Source of the DNA: Lytechinus variegatus
Taxonomy: Eukaryota; Echinodermata; Echinoidea; Temnopleuroida; Toxopneustidae
Direction of reading: 5' to 3'
NCBI RefSeq assembly: GCF_018143015.1
Contig: NC_054740.1
Span: 76,375,915-76,439,914, forward strand
Length of the DNA: 64,000 nucleotides
Shown: positions 1 through 12,055 of the stretch, one piece after another
Layout: every line of letters starts with the position of its first letter
Numbering within the stretch: position 1 is the first letter of the stretch
Program-made: the position numbers and the translations under genes
Notes under the pieces: model-generated
What the model saw: the letters and a program-made list of their open reading frames with translations, nothing else
Told to the model about the DNA's origin: nothing
The model's database searches: none

Positions 1-3000
1 TTTGGGTATTTTGTCAGTCTATACATAAAGATACTGACATTTCTCAATTACTATGCATGAAAAGTCAAGGTCGAAGATTATACCCTTTCCACCTTGAAAT
101 AACATGACCACCCTCGCAAAACCTAAATTAGAAAGATATTCAGAGAGTAATCTAGATAAAAAAAAGTTTCCAATGTATCACAGGCACAGCTGATTTTATT
201 GATCGTTTCGGCTCAAACAGGGTAATCTGGGTGAGTAGTAGGGGGAAACAGGTCGAGGGCTAAACGTGGCTAGTACGAAGTAATGGATGGGGCAAATTAG
301 CGCGCCACATTCGAAACTGAACGATGGCCTCGAACACGCTTTCTGGCAAACTGAATCCTTGTAGATTAATGAGACATGGGTGATCGGAAAACTCTTCTTT
401 CTTTAAGGATGAGAAAAGACAAAAAGGGAATAAAGGACACAGAGGTGATGTTGAGATTAAATGTCGTTAATGCTCGCATGTCCATATAAACAGGAAATAG
501 GGGTTATATGGCGGAAGTGGGACAATAGCACATGTGACTTCAGGCAAAAATAATATCGTAGATTCGTCGAATGTATGGCAGCCATGACTAGGATTTTGCT
601 AAACGTAATAAGGGAAAATCGACCGAGAGTACAAAATAGGACAAAACAGCTATGATGATAAATTCTGCATTAATAGACAAACTGTTGAACAAGATACAAA
701 TTTTGCTGATATAAATGGTAGGCGAAAAGCGGAACTGATATCCATCCAGATTTTGCTATTCCATATACAAAAAGGGTCTGATCTTACTGCCAACATCCTT
801 AAGAAAAATGCATTTTCCCCCAGGATTTCAGAGAGTGAATAGAAATATTGATAGATGTAATGGGATAAGGTGAAGTCTTAAAGTGATGAATGCCTACTGA
901 ATTATGGAAAAAGTAGTTGTAAGAAAAGGATTGATTGATTGACATTTCACGACACCACCAACACAATGTGTCATATAAGTTTCTGTGAAAGAAAAGGGGG
1001 AATATGGAATTCAAATAACATAAAAGGGGCAAAGAATAGAGATAAATGAATACGATAGTGGCAATAAAATGGAGAGTGAAAAGAAAAAAAAACACATTAT
1101 CCTACTCTAACACAAATAAATAAGTATAAGATTAAGACACGATATACGTTGATTAATTAATTGCCGAACGGAGAATAAAATAGGAAAGTTGATGTGTCGT
1201 TTGCAGGAAAAAAAACTCCATTATCTCAGGAGGATTAAAGCAATAATGATTTATAACTACGCTTCAATTATGCATGGAATATTGATTGCATGAATATGCC
1301 CTCACTAAATGTGACCGTAATTGGTGTTCAGAACTGGGGGACCTTTGAGCCATAAACTGCAAAATCTCTCGTCTTTTTAAAGCAATTTGAGGGATCATCA
1401 CCCTCTTTGTAGAGTAACGACAATTGTTTTGTTCATGTCTACATCTATTCACACTCAAAAACTCACATATCCCCCTTTTCCATCCATCAATCAATGATTT
1501 GCATAACCCCCTCCTAAAAAAACCCATACATTTCTTTTTGTAGGTGAAGCGTTCTCCTATGTTCCGTTAAGACTGTTTTCGTGAACAAACAAAAGCCGAC
1601 ATTACATTACAAAGTCATATGCATTTAGACAATTGTTCAGTGTTAGACAGAATGATAGATAACCATGAGAAGAATGATAAAGGCCTGGGACCAAATTTTC
1701 AAAGATGTGATGTTGGTTTGTTAAAAAAAATCACAAGTCCACCAAAAAAAGGTTTTGAATGAAAATCAATCGAGGTAAGGAAAAGAGCACAAAACAAAAT
1801 CAGTGATGAGAAGAGATCCGTGGGATCCGCAGGAAAATTCTCTTTTTTAATGCAACGATGGACTCAGAGCAATATGTGCCTGTGGTATACAATCTCATCA
1901 TTTGCCTACAATACGACCTTTCCTTTCATGTTCATTCCGTTTCATATCATATTCATTACTACATTAATGATTTATTAAAATGGGGATCCAACAATTAGGC
2001 AGTGTGCTTTTTTCCCCATGATTAAGCTCAAGAGCATTTTGAAGCCCCTCGGTAAAATAAGAAAATATTTCTGTCATCGCTTATTGTGTCAAATCAACAG
2101 AGCATGCATTATTATTCCCTTTTTAACGTATTGCTTATTATGCAAAAGAAATAGATTATACGCCTATAATGTGATATTATCTTATTCACAAAACTTTGTA
2201 TTTCACTTCCTTACTTCTTTTTCTTCTTCAACTGCTACTCCCCCTTCTTGCTTCTCCTTTCCCTTCTTTTTTCTTCTTCTCAGTCGTGACAATTTTCTTT
2301 CCTCCTATAATCTCTTCTTCAAGTTCATTCTTTCTATCTTCCCTTTATGTTGTCAAGGTGTGCTTTACTCTTTCATTTTTTTTTTATTTCTGCAATCACC
2401 AATTTATAATAGTTTTATGTAATTTTTATGTTCATAATGTGCTAACTGTATACTTATTCATATTTTATTATTAGTCCTGTACTTCGTTCTAAATCGAGTA
2501 ACCTGAACTTATTTTCATTGTATGTTACTCCACTTTGTTTTACATTGAATAAAGGTGATAAATAAAAAATACGCTAAAAATAATTGGTCAGTGTTTTGAT
2601 AGCAATCCGGTCGCATGCTTTTCATCAGGTATTTGACCTCTTGGTTAAAACATACCGAATAACTGTAAATATTGTATTGTTTTGTCATTATTATTATCAT
2701 TATTATTGTTATCACTATTATTATTTCAATTATAATTGATGTTATTATAATTATAATTATTATCGTTATTACTGTTGATGTTATCATTATCATTTATCAT
2801 AACTATTCTTATATTAAAGGAGGATATTGATATTTAACTCAGACACTTCTATCATATATATTTTCATTTTAATTCTATTCATTGTTGATTTTTTAGGATA
2901 TGATCTGTGATAATGATCTTATTTAAAAGGCAAAATAAGTTCTCAGTTATTTGCTGTTATTACCCTTACTTACTATACGAAAAAGATGGATTAATCACTG

Positions 3001-3042
3001 AGAAATATTTAGCCAATAATAACATTAATGTGCAACATTAAT
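1..3042. other. Non-coding flanking DNA, no gene seen
   Basis: The stretch is AT-rich with many stops in all frames. The open frames present are short, low-complexity and match nothing I recognise. Pyrimidine-rich DNA lies at about 2200-2390 and AT-rich triplet DNA at 2686-2795. I see no splice-bounded exon, RNA gene or clear mobile-element end here. Confidence 0.6.
2686..2795. repeat. Degenerate ATT/TTA trinucleotide repeat
   Basis: The run is made almost wholly of ATT, TTA and ATC/GTT triplets with interruptions. It is a simple-sequence repeat. The open frame read from its minus strand (a run of Ile, Thr and Met) is an artefact of the repeat. Confidence 0.85.
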
Positions 3043-3847
3043 CTATTACTACCCGGCTACAGCACGGCTAGTCTGATCAAGTCCGTGGTCTGATCAGATG
3101 GCTGAGCATTTAAAGGTCAAGTCCACCTCAGAAAAATGTTGATTTGAATCAATAGCGAAAATTGAGACAAGCACAATGCTGGAAATTTCATCAAAATCGG
3201 ATGTAAAGAAGAAAGTTATGACATTTCAAAGTTTCGCTTATTTTTAACAAAATAGTTATATGAACGAGCCAGTTACATCCAAATGAGAGAGTCGATGATG
3301 TCACTCACTCACTACTTCTTTTGTTTTTTGTTGTTTGAATTCTACAATATTTCAATTTTTGCCTGAAGCACAAAATGTTCAAATAATGGAATTCCACGTG
3401 TTCAGGGAGGAATGAAACTTCATTTCACATGAGAATGACGAGAAAATAAAAACATTTCATATTTCTTATAATAAAATACAAAAGAAATAGTGAATGACTG
3501 ATGTCATCAGTTCCTCATTTGCATACCGACCGAGATGTGCATATCTATTTTGTGAAATGAAGCGAAAATTTAAAATGCCATAACTTTCTTATTTTACATC
3601 CGATTTTGATGAAATTTTCAGTGTTATGTTTGTTGAATTTTTCTCTTTTTATTCAAATCAAGTTTTTGTTGGGATGGACTTGTCCTTTAAGGAACTCCTG
3701 CTTACCTACCTGGTAGCCGTTAACTACATCTGGATGGAGAGTGGCATATGTGAACGCCTTAATTGTCGAAGGACGTAAGTGATGTGGTGGGATTTGAGCC
3801 CGGGACATGGTGATTCAAAATCTGGGGACTTATGCTCAGCCGCACTG
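3043..3847 (-). repeat. tRNA-derived SINE copy split by a later MITE insertion
   Basis: Read on the minus strand, 3847-3691 holds a pol III-promoter-like head, with a B box resembling GGGCTCAAATCCC near 3790-3803, followed by the family's body. The body then stops at a TTAA and resumes at 3109-3043. The same body runs unbroken in the copy at 51500-51778, where GCATTCAAGGAATT lies at the position that is split here. This dates the MITE as younger than the SINE. The copy is diverged and has no intact tRNA fold. Confidence 0.7.
3110..3690. mobile_element. TTAA-flanked palindromic MITE (family 1, copy 1)
   Basis: The element proper is 3114-3686 (573 bp), flanked by TTAA at 3110-3113 and 3687-3690. 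Its ends are AGGTCAAGTCCACC and the inverse of AGGACAAGTCCATCC. The inverted similarity runs about 240 bp inwards from each end, leaving a loop of roughly 90 bp, so a single strand would fold into one long hairpin. There is no coding capacity. TTAA target duplication is known for piggyBac and Kolobok DNA transposons; the AGG start fits Kolobok better, but that superfamily call is an inference. Further copies lie at 53678-54269 and, split, at 58723-62183. Confidence 0.88.
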
Positions 3848-3913
3848 TAAGTTTGAGCTTGGGTAATTATACCAATTTAACACTAAAGCACAAATAATAA
3901 TTATAATAATAAT

Positions 3914-4075
3914 AATATAGGGTATTTATGTTGGCCACATATCCACCTTGTTAGGTGCTCAAGGCGCTCCTATATTACCTGGCTAAGCTAGGCGTTCATA
4001 GCACACATAGCTTTTTAAGGAATTACTTCCTACCGGTACCCATTTACCTCACCTGGGTTGAGTGCAGCAAGAAAG
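3914..4075 (-). repeat. Truncated SINE body fragment, same family as 51500-51778
   Basis: The stretch around 3990-4068, with GGAATTACTTCCTACCGG and CCATTTACCTCACCTGGG-like words, matches the body of the SINE at 51500-51778. The tRNA-like head with its A and B boxes is missing. It follows an AAT triplet run at 3898-3922. Confidence 0.6.
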
Positions 4076-4767
4076 GAAATGATGTCTCAGTCTCACCTGC
4101 GAAATGCAACAAGATTAGGCCTATGTATAATTTCTCTTGACGTCGGCATAATTGCAATAATGATACTTTTCCATGAAATGAAGCACGATGAGCATAAAGA
4201 CCATCCACACAAAAAGTACGCAAGTATCAATGTGTTCAATATGGGGGGGGGGAGATAGATTGTTTCATTAATCTGGAGCACCCAAATTTTCTTATTTTTT
4301 TTCTCACATTTTCCTCGAGGAAAAGGTGATGCACGCTTTAGTGTCAGACCAGATTCTTGGTACAATGTTAACACTCTACATCAATAATAGCGAAAGCTTC
4401 GAGCAATATACGATCCGTCATTTATATCTGCAGTATTGATACAATCTGTGGCACCGTAATCACCTAATCTCTCCCCTGGGAGCAAACACTCTTCTGAATC
4501 GAAAGTTCTAATCATTTTTCCACTTCGTGCAAATTGTTTATATTCAAATTCAATTTCGAATGACACAAATAAATGGGAACTTTTACCCTCCGGTTGCAAA
4601 GGTGTTTCATCTCATCAATGACTATTGATGACTGAATATTAATTGCATCAATACCTTTTGTCTTTGTCTCTTACCTCAGTAACTTTTCTGTAGTTCACCC
4701 CTTCTCTATCTCTGTTTGCCTGTATCTTGTGGGTGTCTCTCTTTTCCCTGCTTTCCCCTTCTCTGTC

Positions 4768-4771
<4 letters not shown>

Positions 4772-4800
<29 letters not shown>

Positions 4801-4816
4801 CTCTCTCTCTCTCTCT
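4772..4816. repeat. Compound (GT)n(CT)n microsatellite
   Basis: About 14 GT units at 4772-4800 are followed directly by about 8 CT units at 4801-4816. Translation of either strand gives only Thr-His or Ser-Leu runs, so the open frames across it are not genes. Confidence 0.95.
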
Positions 4817-5439
4817 ATCTTCGTCGTTCGCTTTGTCAAATCCTGACAATGGTACTTCCATAATTAGGTGGTGTGTATTTCCAATAGTCCATCTGATTTC
4901 TGATGCAATAACGCGACGTGTCTTTCTATACCTAAAACCAAATGATAATTAAATAAGTAAAGTCTGCCCACCTGCTGTCATGTTTTTGAAATGAGATCTC
5001 ATGTTTTGACGATGATAATAAATATAACAACAATTATGACAATAAAATAATAATACCGACTATGGTGATGATAACAACATGGGGTGGTTGATAATAATAA
5101 CAGTATTGACAGGAATTATGATGAATGATAACGGTGCTCGTGATGTGGTGAAAAAAAATATCAACGATGGTTAATTAAATAATTGTATGGTATTTAGGAG
5201 AGTAATAAGGGTCCTATAACATTCAGGTAAAAAATATTTCTGAAATGGCCTTTGATTAGAGCAATATAAAGATATGGGATGTCCACACCCGCGCTACATT
5301 TTGCTCTTTTGGCGATTTCCATACCCCTCTGCTTCTAACATCTAGCTTTATAAATTCACGTTCGTTATTGGTGTTCATTTTTACCTGATTTCTAAGAAAG
5401 AATGAATGTCTGCAAGCAAGCAACCAGAGGACCGACAGC

Positions 5440-5567
5440 CTAATGTCCACTCTGAGGGACCTGATAATGATATGAATACCTTACCAAAGGATACTTACTA
5501 GCGCACCAAGTGGGAATCGAACCCGAAATCGTCACCGGAATCTCACTGAGCTATCGAGCCTCGGTTT
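5440..5567 (-). repeat. tRNA-derived SINE head with A and B boxes
   Basis: On the minus strand, CTCGATAGCTCAGTGAG (about 5543-5559, A-box region) is followed by GGGTTCGATTCCC (5511-5524, a good B box). TAGTAAGTATCCTTTGGTAA then follows, which resembles the head-body junction of the 51500-51778 SINE. The acceptor stem does not close well, so a functional tRNA is unlikely. Confidence 0.6.
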
Positions 5568-6421
5568 TATTTTCTCTATTATTCATGCATTATCAATGAT
5601 ACAGTATGACAACTTCATCCCTTGACTTCCGAAGAAACTCATTTTCAGGTGCCTGGAATTAACATGACTACTATACATACAGTATCAAAAGAAAGAAACA
5701 TACCAAGCTCATCCTGTATCATGCGATGCGATCATATCACGTGACCAAAGCGAATGTAGATTTGTGTTATTACATCCGCAACAAGGCCTTTCATCTCCTT
5801 TTCTACCGATATTGGATAGTTTAGTATCATTTTTATTGATTGTTTATTGTGAAATGATGTGACCGAGAGAACACTACGAAGAAAGTTGAAGAATAAATTG
5901 AAAGACTTGAATATTCTGTAATGGTCTCATTTTCTAAGCAAATCACCAAGATTATTTCCCAGTGGCCGTGCAGAGAGACGATGTAGGAGGAACATTTCAA
6001 GAGACCAATTAATCAAGCCAACGTAAGTCGCATCTTGATAGAAATAACCTACTTTTGAAATATCTGAAAAATAAAAACGATAATTTTCCAACTCATTCCT
6101 CATTTTACGATACACTTTTACCACAATGAAAAACAGTTGGCTCATCAAGGAAAATCCCAAAGGAATTAAACTTCGATATATAGCCTAGATTTTCGAGTTT
6201 CAAGGAAAAACTGCTCGTATTTTCATGTAGTTTACAGTGTCCGTCATTCCTCATACAGGCTTGTTCTTATGTTCATGCATATACAAAATTAGGTTGATCA
6301 AAGACCAAAACATAATACCTTGCTACATTAAATCTTCACAAGCATTAAGCAGACGGTCTCTTAATAGCTGTTGAGGAAAATGGGCCAAGAGTGAACCTGT
6401 CCCACATAACTCAAACAATCT

Positions 6422-6568
6422 GGGGCCCGTTGCAGAAAGAGTTGCGTTTAAACGCAAGCCAAAAATCAATTGCAAGTCCCTAATGCGCGCTGTTGATTGG
6501 TTGAAAATCAAGTTGCGCATGATTTTTTGAGTTGCGATTGATTGCAATTCTTTCCGCAACGGTTCCCT
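6422..6568. mobile_element. Short palindromic element GGGGCCCGTTGCAG, copy 1
   Basis: A 147-bp near-palindrome starts GGGGCCCGTTGCAGAAAGAG and ends in the inverse, with GTTGATTGGTTGAAAATCAA near its centre. A second copy of the same length lies at 24745-24891. Two copies at unrelated sites, sharing both termini, show it is a dispersed non-autonomous element and not a local hairpin. No coding capacity. Confidence 0.8.
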
Positions 6569-9500
6569 GGCCTATCATGTCTCTAGAATTTTTCTTTGGA
6601 TTCTGGGACATATTAATACCGGGTATTTTGAAGAAAGAACATGTGAGCATTATCTATTCAGGCTGGCTTTATCTTGAAATTAGTCACCTCTCTTCTCGTG
6701 TGTGTCGCTGTGTGTGCACTCTTTGTGTACAAAGTCAAGGGGAGTGGAAAGAAGTCACCAGCGCTGACGAAATAAACGGTAGTGAATGGACTGGTGACTT
6801 AAACCAGGATAACTCCTTTATGGCCACGAAATTCCTGATCCATTTAATGATGTGACATCAAAGCATGTTCTCACTAGCTTCTTTCTTATGATAATGACAA
6901 GGAATCAACTCCATGGTGTGAAGGTAGGCGCTTAATTCATATGACTTTCATACACGACTACTTACAATTGTGGGTTTTTTCCATTACGTAACGTTCACGT
7001 GTACACGTGCACAATCTTTCACGCGAACAAATTCATTCATATCATGACTTTGATTCATCATGTATGTTACTTAAACATCATATTTATGATGACACTCGGC
7101 TTAAAAGACTTGTATATAATTGAATTTAAGATAGCAAAGCAATTTCACTCACCTCATTGGGCTTGAATCACGAAATTAATCGAAAATAAAAGACAACTCT
7201 GCCCAGCAATATCCAAGGGCAGTCGAAGAAAAAGCGTCACGCCACCAGCGGTCAAATTAAAACCTATTTCATCGCCGCTGGTGTCGCATTCAAATTCGTC
7301 TACATCTTCACGTATCATAATAAATAAGTAAAACACTAGAATGGTTAATGTACATTGAAAAATTGGTGAATCGATAGTGTCAGAAATATTTGCCAACTTC
7401 CTTCCCCAAGACTATTAGTAAACTTTTGAATCCCTTGTAAAACTTCACCACATAAATCCAATCTGATACAATTTATCTGTCATTGGTTTTTGCTTATCGA
7501 TATGCCATTTCGGGTGTTCGCTCTTGTGAATTCCCAGGTGCTCTCCCGACTTGAATATAAAAAGGGGAAAGAAATGCTCATTGTAGCTGGATATCAGAGC
7601 AACTTGCAGCTTTATTTTCCCTTCAGGTTAAATAGGATACAATTACAATTTCAGGCATATGACTGGATTACGCATTGCGTATGCTACATAGTACTCTATT
7701 GTCACCAGATATAGCGTAGTATTGCGTTAGACACGCACAATTTCCAAACCTAGCCTTCGACGGTCTACTGTACGCTGATGGATGCCGAATTACGAACAAT
7801 GGGTTAAAAGGTTAAACTTTGCACCTTTGATATTAGTAAACTTATTACTCTGAAATATCAAATACATGCATCAAGGCCGGGGCGCCGATAACGGTAAAAT
7901 TTCTTACCTACTTTACAACTTTCAGAAAAGAAAACATTGGAAGTTGGAAATTTTGCACCTATTTTTTTTCTGAAAGTAGTACAGTTATACCATAAAGAAT
8001 GTGCCCTCGGTTTCACACGATAATGTGCAATGCTGGCGTTTTTTGTGTGTATGGGAAAGGAGTATCCGAAAAGAAGTTAAGTCTCTCGAGAACTTTATTT
8101 GATAAAATGGGATATTTTCAGAACGTTTAATTTGACTGGCGGAAGATTTGTGGAACCATTCATCACTGAACATCATTTATTATCACTATTAACATCATAA
8201 TCATCATCATCATCATCATGCTCTTAATCATCATCCTCATCATCATCATGCTCTTAATCATCATCATCATCATTATTACTATTATCATTATATTTTTATC
8301 ATCATTATCACAATTATTATAACTATGTCATTATTAATGATTATTTCTATCATTAAAGTAGTCATTATTGCGACTACCATCAAGTCATCATGTAGTGCTG
8401 ATTTTATCAAATCTTGTTACAATCCTGCCCTGATTGTTCATCGTTTGCAGAGTATAGTTCAAAGGATTCAAATACTTAAATTGAATTGCAATGACATTCA
8501 GATTTTAGGGATTCTTCAAACGTTATTATTCTATTGTATTTCTGAGAAAAAATGTAATTCCCTTTCCAAATTTTATTTGAGATTGCTTCATATTATAACC
8601 ATTACTAGCTGCTAGATACAAGTCAACCCCCCCCCCCTTCTGTTTCGAAGAAATAATGAAGAAGTTATCTTCTTTGCAGGGAGAGTATAAATTTTCAATT
8701 AAAGTTTAATGCTATATCGAAAATTCAAAGTCTTAAGACTCTTTCCACCGATGATAATAATCTTACCGTTTTAAAGGCTCAGTCATTCATCGGATTTATC
8801 AGCTTTATTCTAAATGAATATCGCTAATAATTTTACTGGCACGAGTATGAATCTGGAATTTAGCTTTTTTCGGGAATAAATACTAACACGTGGTCGAAAA
8901 ATGAACTAGAAGATTTGCATACAGAAAACCCCTTGCGTGGTGGATTTATCCTTCCAGTCTATTCTCCTACATCATCCATATCTGATGTCTGGGGGAAAGA
9001 TGATATTGACTGTGTTTTGCAATCAAGGTAATCATTGCGCCTGATACATAATAAAAAAGATAAAAAGCAATTTGTTTGAGCCCGTCACTCTAATAATAAC
9101 ATTTTAAACTTCAATTTAACAACTTGTCGAAAACTTTAAAAGTTGTTAGAGTGATTGAACTTAACATTTTAGCACTTTGAAAGAGGAGACTGTGGGATGT
9201 TGATTTTTATTTATTAAGAAATTGACGATAATCCATCAAAATATAAGAAAGCTATTTGACTATCAATATCAGATTATCATTTTTGTTAAACTGCTGCTAT
9301 CGTGTCGTAAAACAATATAATTCTGTGATGTGTTAGTCTTTCTAAGAAACTATATCGAGAGACGTAACATAAACCTATCACAAATAATATATTACCCAAG
9401 TTTCTATGTAAGAAAAATCATCAACCATGATTCATAACTAATAGGAGTTTATTCAGTCCTAATAATGCGAGAGGATCTTAAGATTATTGTTGGCATAATT

Positions 9501-11797
9501 TATTAACAAGCAATAAACTGAAAACTGTGTTATTCCTGCCAATGTTTTAGCAAAAGTTCAGTGATGTGTTCTATCATTTTCTTTCCGCCTCGATGTCCTC
9601 TATTAAGAAATATTAATGAAATATATCATTTTTAGATCAAGGTCAGAAGGTAGAGTTCCTACTCAAGAAGAGAGTATTCAGAGAGTCGTAGAATATCGAA
9701 ATGAAGAAAAAGCAATAGCTATTAAAAGGAACAAGTTAGACAAGCATTTATTAAAATGGGAGAGAATGTACCGAAATGGCAGGACTGAGGGCGATATCCA
9801 GGTGTGATTTGGGAGAAAGTGACTGTGTAGGTGTGTGTGAGGGTGTATGTGTGTATGTGAGGGTGTGTGTATGTGTGTTTTTGGGGAGGGATAATGAAGT
9901 TTTCCTTTGGGATGGGTGATTCTTTGGGATGTTTTTTTTTTTTTACTCGTCGATTTCTTTTTTTGATTTGCTTTGTTTTTGATGAGTGCAAGCCAAGTAA
10001 TCTCATATAGTTTTAAATCATTGTTGAATATTTGATACATGAAAGGAAAAGTGTTAGGCATATTATATGTATTTTTTAAGGGGATCCTAGTGTCAGTATA
10101 TCTATTTGTTAATTGGTTTGTTTTGGATTTGGGTCTACTTTGTTTTGTTCTTTCTTTGTATTCCATGTATAAATAGCCCTCCACAAATGTGCAAGGGAAG
10201 ACTTTTTGATTGGGGCGGAGGGGGGGGGGGGGGGAGGAGTGGTATTTCAACCATTTTTATATCTGATTTCATTGTTTCTCCTTTAAGTTATATATGATTT
10301 ATGCTTGTATTAAGTTAGTGAAAAAAGTCAAAATATGAAATGTAAAATATTATGTGTTTTGAAATGTTAAATTGAAATGTTATATATTTTTGTTCATGGA
10401 ATCAGAATAAAACAATATGAAAAAAAAAGTGTGTGTGTATGAGGGAGAGAGAGAGGGGGAGGGGGTGGGGTAGTTGGGAGAGAGAAAAGTGATGAGGACA
10501 ACATAGGTATGCTATATTAGAACAATGAGTGCATCCATTGGCCTTTTCCATTCCGTCCTTTAGTCACTAAGAAAAGCACTGTCCTTTATAGTCTCTTCAG
10601 ATCTGGTCCTTACTAGATGTTTGTATCCTGACGAAATGTTTGACGATAAACTGTCAGCATCTAACAAACACTGCAAGCCATTCAAATAAAAATTGATTCT
10701 TAAGATGATTATTTACGTTTAAATTCCACTGGGAATGTACGAATCGGAAAGTATGTACCTACTCCATTACCAAAGCCAGAAAAACTAACAATTGTTAATA
10801 TCATGCGAATTTGGTTTTCTATTTGATGGCGCGGGGTATGTTGGTGCTATCGAAGCATACAAAAAACACTGGAGCCGGAAGACATCTGATAAAGTAAGCC
10901 ATGTGTAAAATTATACTTTATAATGTATCGGTGAAGGTAAAGAGAACAGCAATATTGGCATTTCAAGATGACCTAAATTGCAACGCGCAAAGGCGATTAG
11001 ACATGTCAGATTAGGGATTTCTTCAAGCTACGAAAAAATCCGCAGACGACGCAAAGATTTCAACTTCTTAACGACAGTTGTCATTGAGAGAAGATTCTCT
11101 CCAATCAGATTTATAAAAAAAAATACTGTAGAGCCCGGCCCGCAAGTAAAGAGTAATTGAATATTGATACTCTTAGAAAATTTATCTCTATCTGATAAAT
11201 TCTAGACTGCCAAGTTGGTTTGTGCTTGTATTGTCGTCATTTCCATCCCTTCCTCTTTACCAGTGTTTTGAAGATATTTTTGTTTACAGAACAACGTGAA
11301 AAGCATCGAATTACATACTTATTTTTGATAATAATGAAATGAGATCTTCTTCAACAGAAACCAATCGATTCGATTGATTACATTTATTCTTTTTCAAAAT
11401 TAAAAAATCGCAATGTAAGGCAAACAAAAATATACAAAGAAATGGAATGAATATGAATCACATGCCAGCTCAACTGGAAACAGTTTCCTTCTTAAATGTT
11501 AAGAACGACAGCGGATTTCAGAAATAGATTGAAATAACACAAAGAAATCATGAGCAAAATCATAGCTAATCTACTATCTCTCGAGTGAATGATAGGATAT
11601 ACTTCTATGACTGAGTACTGTTATTTCCTCTTTCTTTTCTGTTATCCCCTATTTCCTCAATCTTTCCCTCTATCACTTCTTTTAAAAAAAATCACCCCTG
11701 CCCATTCTTGGAGCACCACAAGTCTGCTCCTAGTTTTTAGCATTTCATAAATGTTTAGACTGCATTGAACGTGCTGAAAACTTTATATACATGTATA
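6569..11797. other. Non-coding flanking DNA, microsatellite-rich
   Basis: No exon with splice borders and no recognisable domain was found on either strand. The stretch contains ATC/TCA triplets (8190-8330), a C run near 8627, GT-rich DNA at 9830-9885, a T run near 9934, a G run at about 10212-10232, and GT/GA-rich DNA at 10429-10490. Short open frames overlap these runs and have biased compositions, so I do not call them genes. Confidence 0.6.
8190..8330. repeat. ATC/TCA/ATT triplet repeat
   Basis: A run of ATC triplets contains an internal duplication of the phrase CATGCTCTTAATCATCATC (about 8216 and 8247) and grades into ATT triplets. It is simple-sequence DNA that seems to have grown partly by copying a unit of about 31 bp. 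Confidence 0.85.
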
Positions 11798-12055
11798 CAG
11801 TGGCGGAACCGGAGAGGGGGGGGGGGGGCGCACTTCTGGCCCATGCCCTCTCCCCCTTTGAGAGCCATAATAAAAATTTATAATGTAAATATGGCGTTCA
11901 TAGATAAGTATGACCGCCCCCCCCCCTTAGAGGCGAAATGACCTTCATATTTTGGTGAAAATCGATTTATTTATATTTTTTTGCTTGTCAAATTTTCCTC
12001 GGGAAAATGTGCCCCATCCCCTTTGAAAAATCCTTGATTCGCCTCTACATGTATA
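11790..12055. mobile_element. hAT-like non-autonomous element with a perfect 8-bp target duplication
   Basis: CATGTATA occurs at 11790-11797 and again at 12048-12055. Between them lies a 250-bp body starting CAGTGGCGGAACC and ending in the inverse-like GATTCGCCTCTA. An 8-bp duplication plus a CAGNGGCGG terminus is the usual hAT signature. The body contains G and C runs and no coding frame. Related insertions are at 33491-33639 and 16847-17170. Confidence 0.85.

Noticed and set aside
2018..2474. Hydrophobic plus-strand open frames rich in Phe, Leu and Ser
   Set aside because: The composition comes from a pyrimidine-rich tract (TTC, CTT, TCT). This is not evidence of a membrane protein.
5440..5567. 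Functional tRNA on the minus strand
   Set aside because: A and B boxes are good, but the acceptor stem does not close. A SINE head explains it better.
9678..10250. 190-codon minus-strand open frame rich in His, Thr, Pro and Lys
   Set aside because: It spans GT-rich, T-run and G-run simple sequence; the HTHTHPH pattern is translated microsatellite.
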